This document shows positions 58,140 to 64,000 of a stretch of DNA of 64,000 nt, piece after piece. Source of the DNA: Vicia villosa (taxonomy: Eukaryota > Streptophyta > Magnoliopsida > Fabales > Fabaceae); contig NC_081186.1 in the NCBI RefSeq assembly GCF_029867415.1, forward strand, positions 26,725,915-26,789,914, given 5' to 3'. The position numbers were made by a program, and so were the translations under genes. The notes under the pieces were generated by a model. That model ran no database searches, was not told the origin of the DNA, and was given only the letters and a program-made list of their open reading frames with translations. Position 1 is the first letter of the stretch, and every line of letters begins with the position of its first letter.

Positions 58140-58228
58140 ACACACATTCAGAAGAAGAAGAAGTTGTTAAGGTGAAGAGCGAGCAGAAAGATAAGAAGAT
58201 TGTACCGGGCCAAAATCACTTCGATTAC
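58140..58228 (+). other. Exon-like segment inside the CACTA element
   Basis: An open stretch encoding VVKVKSEQKDKKIVPGQNH ends at a good donor (TAC/GTGAGT at 58229), after a pyrimidine-rich leader with CTCTCTC words. It may be the first exon of an element gene or captured host sequence. I do not recognise the protein. Confidence 0.35.
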
Positions 58229-58719
58229 GTGAGTTTTTTTCTTACCATCTCTTTGATTTCTTTACACTATCATGTTCTTTGTACATTATTGATTCAAATT
58301 CCTCTATCAATTGTTTGAAAATGCTATTGTATGCTGTTTGATTTCATTGGTAGCTCTAGGGTTTTAGAATCTTTGGTCAGATTTAATTGAGATTGATGAT
58401 GTATCTGTGAAGTTGGAGTTGAGATTTGATTAGGGAAGGGAGTATTTTCGATTTCGCATTTGAATTTGTTGTTATTCGAGGAGTATGAACACATGGAGGC
58501 ATGAGTTTGATGTTAGGAAGTAGAACAGAGAAAGCAGGGGAGGTGGATTAGGGAAACAGAGCCTTTTTTAAGATAATTTAATATTGATTAGAATATCTGG
58601 TGTTGTCATAATTGTTAAATCATTTTCCCAGTTGGATAAGGCTGAATGGCATCAATGAGTGAATGTGTATAAAGATTCTTCCATTTCACAATCCAAGCTT
58701 TACTATCACTTGGGAATCA

Positions 58720-59264
58720 GTTACACTAGGCGCTGCCTCGCGTGCGGTGAAGTAATCTAGTGGATGGGAAGCCTTTGGTAAAACAACCGGATTCACCCAG
58801 GTAATGCCTGCATCTACTCCATAAGTTCTTGGAGTAAGAAACTGGTCTGGATTTCGGACGGAATCATAAGAGCTACCGGGTCGTAATTAGTTACAATGTG
58901 ATAGCATAATAATTAAGCTCTGATCAGAGTTTGATTCAGTGCCGACACTTTGACTTGAAAGACTGCTGCCATCTAATCCGTTCCAGCCACCGTGAATGTG
59001 GTGATTAGCTGTATACTTGTTTGTTGCAGCAGAGTCATAATATGAATGTGGTGACATTTCAACAGTTTGTCAGACATCACTTCCAGAAGTCAACGGTGCT
59101 CCTTCATCAGTAGAAACATCACAAACGTTTTTATTCCTTGGATACTCGTCTTTATTTGGCGACATATCGTATGATTTTGATAAAACAATATTCTTTTCTG
59201 AATCCACACTCACTTTATTGAAATGGTCTATTGGGATGCACTCAGTTGTAGTATACAGATTCAT
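58720..59264 (-). pseudogene. Unrecognised coding-like sequence inside the CACTA element
   Basis: The minus strand reads protein-like over about 540 bp, with pieces such as MNLYTTTECIPIDHFNKVS, ATNKYTANHHIHGGWNGLDG and TYGVDAGITWVNPVVLP, broken by a few stops. This looks like a captured or decayed gene fragment. I cannot name the family. Confidence 0.4.
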
Positions 59265-59580
59265 GAATTTGCTTTCACTTAGTTGTGTAGATATTTATCG
59301 TGTACTAGTATGGACTATTGGGATGCTGCAATAGTAATTTTCTTCCTAGTATGAGACTCTGCAAACTGTTACTTAGCAGAGAAAAGAACATACAGATTTG
59401 ATAATTTTTATCAAAAAAATCTATCTTGTTTTTTCTAGTTTTATTCATTGAAAAATAAACACTTGAATAGATACTTTAATGAACATTGAGTGGGATCCAG
59501 ATTTTACTTTTTTTAATTGTATTGTATAAGATTATAATTTTTTTTAATTGCTATGTTAATTTGTCAAAATGTATATACAG

Positions 59581-59694
59581 ATAGAAGAGTCGGAAGTTGA
59601 TGAGATAAGTCGTAGTCAAGTGTGGAAGGCTGCCCGCGTCAATAAGGATGGGATGATTGATAATGAGAATGCTCAAAGAGTTTTGGATCAATGT
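59581..59694 (+). pseudogene. Transposase_24 (Ptta/En/Spm) exon fragment
   Basis: Bounded by an acceptor (ATACAG ending at 59580) and a donor (GTAAGT at 59695), it encodes VDEISRSQVWKAARVNKDG followed by MIDNENAQRVLDQC. This matches the conserved SRS.VW...R.NK.G..TNE.A..V..QC pattern of plant En/Spm-associated transposase_24 proteins. Only one exon was recognised. Confidence 0.7.
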
Positions 59695-60710
59695 GTAAGT
59701 AGAATGTTAATATTTTGGTTAGTTCTCAATTTTTTGTTTTTTTGTGCAATTCTCATAAACATGCATTATTTATACTATAAGCTAGTGTAAATGATAATTA
59801 ATGGTACATAAGTGACTTATACCTGTATTATTTCCAAGATTATTGGTGGCTGATAATTGTGTTTAGCACCGTTTTTGTGGCTGAGCTAGTTGTTCATTAA
59901 CATTGCATTAAATGAGCCTTTAAAGTTGGACTGGTAGGATCATCTATAATACTGTCACTTTGTTAGGGAAGGTTCATTGACTATGAGTGTTGATTGCCTG
60001 CACCAAAACAAACTGCACTTAGAAATAATACATGTTTGTGGGTCACACACAGATGCTAGGATTTAAAAATAAACTTTTAATAGTCAATAAATATTAAGAA
60101 CCATTTTAATAAACTATTTCTCTTATTTATTCATTAATGGGTGTTCTTAGTCTACGTGAAAAATCTTAATCCTTATGTTTTGAAACTGAATGATTAGTTA
60201 GTTATAACAAACCAAAGTCTTGTAGTGTCTTGTGACATCATTAAATCTAACCATATGTACAACAAAATATATCTTATCTTGACAATGAAGTACACGCATA
60301 TTTACAACCACTTATATCACCTAAACACAAAAGACATGGAAGTTTGTAAATTAATATTAATATGTGTGAAATTAGATAAGAGAATGTAAATGTTCGGATG
60401 TTTCTTGGTGTTGTTTTGTTGTCGTTTCTTGTTTTTTAGGTGTTTTATTTAGAGAATATGACTTTTTGTTTTGGAATTTGGGTTAAAGTACTCTTAGAAG
60501 GAATGCATGCATCTACAAAGTTGGCTATGCAAATGCACTCTTTTTTTTAAGTACACTAAATACATATGATATTTGTAAACAAGAGGGTTTGGTTAAAAAT
60601 ATTATTTGGTATTGATGGATCATAATATGTATGCAATGAGTAACTTAAAGTGTTATTTGGTATTGAATTAAATGTAGCTTTTTGATTAATAGAATGATTT
60701 TATGAAGAAA

Positions 60711-61060
60711 AAAAAGTGTACCATATATTAGCGCTTTTTTTAAAAGTGCTATCAAACAGGAGTCATATATTAGCGCTTTCTTTAAAAGTGCTATCAAACA
60801 TGAGTCATATATTAGCGCTTTCTTTAAAAGTGCTATCAAACATGTGCCCTTTAATAGCACTTAGTTTGAAAGTGCTGTCAAAATCGAATCAAAACACACA
60901 CAAAATGCATACTTCAATAGCGCTTTAGAAAAAATGCTATTAAAAACCGGTACTTTAATAGCGTTTTTAAAGTGCTATTAAACAAAAAACCTTTACAATA
61001 GCGGCGCAGTTAATAGCACTTTTAAGCGCTATCAAAAACAAAAAAAAGTGCTATTAAATA
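60711..61060. repeat. Right subterminal repeats of the CACTA element
   Basis: Repeated TTAGCGCTTT...AAAGTGCTATCAAACA units of about 45 bp at 60727-60845, followed by more AAGTGCTATTAAA words, mirroring the left end. Confidence 0.88.
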
Positions 61061-61129
61061 GCTTATTTGGCGTAGTGATTGATCGTGTCAGTACCATTCG
61101 TAGTAGCTGAATTAGATCTTGGAAAGATG

Positions 61130-63399
61130 GAGATTTCGTTCATTTGTCGGTACCTGTATTCTGAAAAAGGTAAGGTTAATCTTTATGCAATGTCATGATG
61201 CATGGGTTATGTAATGAATCCCTCAAAATAAATGAGAGCTTTTGCATGTTATGTATGAGTTCATTATGAGGTAATGTATGCAGTGTATGAACATGTTTAT
61301 GACATATGATATGTGAATATGATTTATGTTGTCTTTGATTAAGAAAGTAGATCTTTATGTCCTTGTAATTGTACTGTCTGATCTTGTCTTGAAGATGCTC
61401 AGCTGGGAATTTATGATTTCTGCTTGGAGATGATCAGTGACTTGATGTTCCTTGATTGGTGATAAAGATATTGATAAATCATGTTGGAGGAGAGCGACAG
61501 TGTTGAAGATGTAAACTCTGTTGGGCAGCCATGTCTCTATCGGGAGCGTTTGAAGATATCTTCTTAATGATTACTCTGTGGGGATATGATCTTGTGAACC
61601 CGGCTTTGTGGGGAGACATGAGTGAAAGTTGCCCCCAGTATTATAGTAACTACTACTTGATTTAGGACACGTCACTTAAAATGTCAAACTGGACTTGTAT
61701 AGATTTTCCCCAGTTAGCAGGAACTTTGGAAAGATTCGCCTTGCGAGGACTTTATAAGATGTGCACTTTAGGAGACATGCCCCTAGTAATCATATGCCCA
61801 ATATGATGTCCTATGTTGGTTGAAAATAGATTCAGATTTACTTGGATGCATGCCCCTGATTATTTTTGGCATCCTTGAGAGATTCTCGGAATCTTGACTT
61901 GATTGCCCCAGATTGATCGGGAAATAGTTTGAAATCCGTTTGGGATGTATGCCTTTGACTTTTTGGCATTTGAGAGATTCTTCGAATCTTGACTTGATTG
62001 CCCCTGATGGATTGAGCGAACGTACCATTCCCCTTGTATACGTAGGAGACGTTGCTTCTCGGAGTAATCTTGTCTATCGGGATGACTTCCAGTCATTAGT
62101 TATACCCTGTGTAAGTTCTTTCTGATGCTAACATTTGAAATTATGTAGCAGAATATGTTTAATAATGAATTCATGAGATGCAATGCATACGTTTGTCTTG
62201 AGTTTTTGAAAAACGTTAAAACAGGAGATGTAAAAGTGTGATGTTCGTAAAAAAACATGATATTTGTAACAACGTGATGTTTGTAAAAACAGGATATCAA
62301 CTTAACATTTGTAGTAAACCTTAAGGAGTCGGGATACCTTTGTTGTGACAGTATGCTTTCGAACTAACCATGCTTCAGTTAGGACTTTCAAGGGTTGTAA
62401 CGTGGCTTGGTTCGCGGTTTAAGAAACAAAGGATAAAGGCTCAAAATTTGATTGTACCCACCCCTCTTCGTGATGATCTTCGATCCTAAGCTCAGTTAAT
62501 TCAACTTATGCATTCAGGTTCCAAGAGACTTTTGGATTTGCACCTTTGATAATGATGATGGTTCACAAGCAAGGAAAGCTTTTGAGATGGCAGTCGCTTC
62601 TTCCTTTGGTAGTCACAACATTGTGTTGTATATTGACTTCTCTTTTTTCATCTTTTTGATATCCCTAACTTTTGCCTGAACTGTTTATTTCGGAGCTTAC
62701 AGTCAGCGGGATGCCTTGATTTTGCCTAAGTCGTCTTTTGATTTTTGACTTAGCAGGCTTTTCTTTGTATATATATTTTTCATTTTTTCTTTTGAAGATA
62801 TTGACTGTCTTGTTTGATGATTGACGAACCATCATTGTCTTTTGATTGACATCTCCAACACTTCTTTGATGTGTGCGGATGACCGTTTGTGATTGAAGCC
62901 TTTGTTGAAAGGTGTACTGAATGATTCTCTTAAACTAGAATGCACAGCCAAATTAACTGAGAACTACCATGCCCCAGGTTATGATCAAGGGTTTTAATTA
63001 GTACAAGAAATAAACTTCTACTTCTTAGGCTCAAAGGGGTTGACGAGGGATTAACATCCTTATATCTCCACTGTTTAGGAATTGAAACAATGCCTGTACA
63101 TCGTCAGCATAGTCCGCTCAAAAGCATACTGTATGAGGTTGCGGTATCGTTTTCGTCATCCTCCCTCAAAAGGTATACAGCTTTAGCCAGAGTTGAGTAT
63201 CATAAAACATATGCAAAGTAAAGACGTAATTTAAAATGAGCGATAACGAAATAATTTATTCAAGACAAATATATGCAATGCACTGATGATGATTATTAAA
63301 ACAGATAATGCCTATCATAATTCGAATGTTTAAACAAACAGAGAAGAAACATGCAAATGAAAGTAGATCTAATGATCCAAAAGTTCGTTCGTCGAGATG
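61130..63399. other. Internal non-coding part of the second Tat/Ogre-like element
   Basis: No RT, integrase or other domain was found in any frame. A roughly 110-bp imperfect duplication (TTTTTGGCAT...GAATCTTGACTTGATTGCCCC) spans about 61863-62010, and the rest looks like untranslated or spacer sequence. It occupies the place where pol would be expected. Confidence 0.6.
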
Positions 63400-63720
63400 T
63401 CAATCAATCTTGTCATGACTAGGCATAGGAGCGGTGATCACCACAGGGGTTTCAAGAGGGTTGGATTTGATTTCTCCGTCATTGATCAGATCTTGTATCT
63501 TATTCTTTAATGTCCAGCAATCGTTTATGTAATGTCCAAGACTGTTGGAATGGCACGCGCACCTCGCATTGGGTTTATAGTAGGTGTTAGAATTCTTAGG
63601 AGCATCCCTCAGAATAATCAATCTGATTTTCAACAGATGTTGTAATGCTTGAGCCAACGATATATTGATCTTGGTGAATTGACGCTTAGGTGCATCTGGC
63701 TTGCGTTGTTGTTGTGGAAC
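63400..63720 (-). pseudogene. Ogre/Tat-type gag C-terminal fragment
   Basis: The minus strand encodes QFTKINISLAQALQHLLK, then RLIILRDAPKNSNTYYKPNA, a Cys/His motif (CACHSNSLGHYINDCWTLKN) and KIQDLINDGEI. This matches the conserved C-terminal part of Tat/Ogre gag, including the GH...DC.TLK.KIQDLI signature. It starts abruptly beside a tandem array and ends in a stop near 63400 with no protease after it. Confidence 0.82.
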
Positions 63721-64000
63721 TGGTGTAGGACATCAGAACGAGTTATTCATGAAACCATATCTGAAGAGGAATGCCAGAACGGGTCGTACATTAGACCATA
63801 TCTAGAAGTAGGAAATCAGAACGAGTTATTCATTAAACCATATCTGAAGAGAACATCAGAACGAGCCATACACTAGACCATATCTGATGGAGGGTGTCAG
63901 AACGAATCGTACATTAGACCATATCTGATAGAGAATACCGGAACGGGTCGTACATTAGACCATATCTGGAAGTTGGAAATCAGAACGAGTTATTCATTAA
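63720..64000. repeat. 40-bp tandem repeat at the window end
   Basis: At least seven diverged units with core CAGAACGRGTYRTWCATTA followed by RACCATATCTG, spaced about 40 bp, cut by the window end. A related word set (AGAATGAGTCGTTCGTTAGA...TATCTG) occurs in the 3'UTR of the first Tat/Ogre-like element at about 39618-39660. Confidence 0.9.

Larger units (their letters stand above)
57471..61077. mobile_element. CACTA (En/Spm) transposon, probably non-autonomous
   Basis: 3607 bp with ends CACTATGCCAAAT and ATTTGGCGTAGTG, a 13-bp inverted repeat with one mismatch, and a 3-bp duplication ATT (57468-57470 and 61078-61080). Both ends carry many direct and inverted copies of AATAGCACTTT/AAAGTGCTATT, the subterminal repeats typical of CACTA elements. 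A short exon related to the plant En/Spm-associated transposase_24 family lies inside (59581-59694). No full transposase is present. Confidence 0.93.
52908..64000 (-). mobile_element. Second Tat/Ogre-like element, pol absent, runs off the window
   Basis: Minus orientation: 3' LTR at 52908-56720, purine tract at 56721-56737 (TTGAACAGGGGCAGC in element sense), a tandemly repeated 3'UTR split by a CACTA element (57471-61077), about 2.2 kb of unclassified internal sequence, a gag fragment (63400-63720) and another tandem array to the window end. No protease, RT or integrase coding occurs between gag and the 3'UTR, so this is a deleted or non-autonomous form, or a composite. Confidence 0.7.

Noticed and set aside
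63720..64000. CRISPR-like appearance of 40-bp repeats
   Set aside because: Repeats are contiguous and diverged without unique spacers, in a plant genome; a retrotransposon tandem array explains them.

Overview
The window is plant nuclear DNA, most likely from a temperate legume of the pea/vetch group. This rests on a split, intron-rich Arabidopsis-like gene (APC6/CDC16), a plant tRNA-Glu gene, a plant mobile domain (PMD) relic, and dense nested LTR retrotransposons of legume-typical lineages (Tekay- and Reina-type chromoviruses, SIRE-type copia, Tat/Ogre-like gypsy). The species cannot be fixed from sequence alone. Only two features look like working host genes: APC6 (16 exons, minus strand, 11136-30121) and tRNA-Glu(CTC) (30311-30382, plus strand), which start back to back about 190 bp apart.

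Layout. 1-697: repeat flank with a paired GGTCGACC array. 698-8619: Tekay-type gypsy element on the minus strand with near-identical LTRs but dead coding sequence; its left LTR lacks 423 bp. 8644-10389: decayed PMD gene. 11136-30121: APC6. Its intron 4 (11.3 kb) holds two complete retrotransposons 39 bp apart (a 4.4-kb copia and a 5.3-kb Reina-type gypsy), each with a perfect 5-bp target-site duplication (TSD). Other introns carry two hAT-type MITEs and a LINE remnant.

30514-33745: nested MITEs, a decayed ribose-phosphate pyrophosphokinase (PRS3/PRS4-type) gene with a Mutator-type MITE in one of its introns, and an LRR-like remnant. 34025-36600: decayed copia fragment. 36601-64000 is a pile of elements: a Tat/Ogre-like LTR with its 3'UTR (36601-40023); an LTR of another gypsy-like element (from 40024) split by a young 9.6-kb SIRE-type copia (40406-50045, TSD CATAG); then a second Tat/Ogre-like LTR and internal region (52908 to the window end) whose 3'UTR tandem array is split by a 3.6-kb CACTA element (57471-61077, TSD ATT).

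How the parts relate: the host genes appear independent of the mobile DNA. Comparing LTR pairs by eye gives a relative insertion order of Tekay (5 substitutions in about 1469 bp), SIRE (10 in about 1212), intronic copia (3 in 230), intronic Reina (11 in 418), youngest to oldest. I found no clearly new functional system. The most unusual signals are the paired CG-containing boxes at about 2-helical-turn spacing in two unrelated repeats, tRNA-like A/B-box modules inside two LTRs, and the CACTA insertion into an Ogre-type tandem array.
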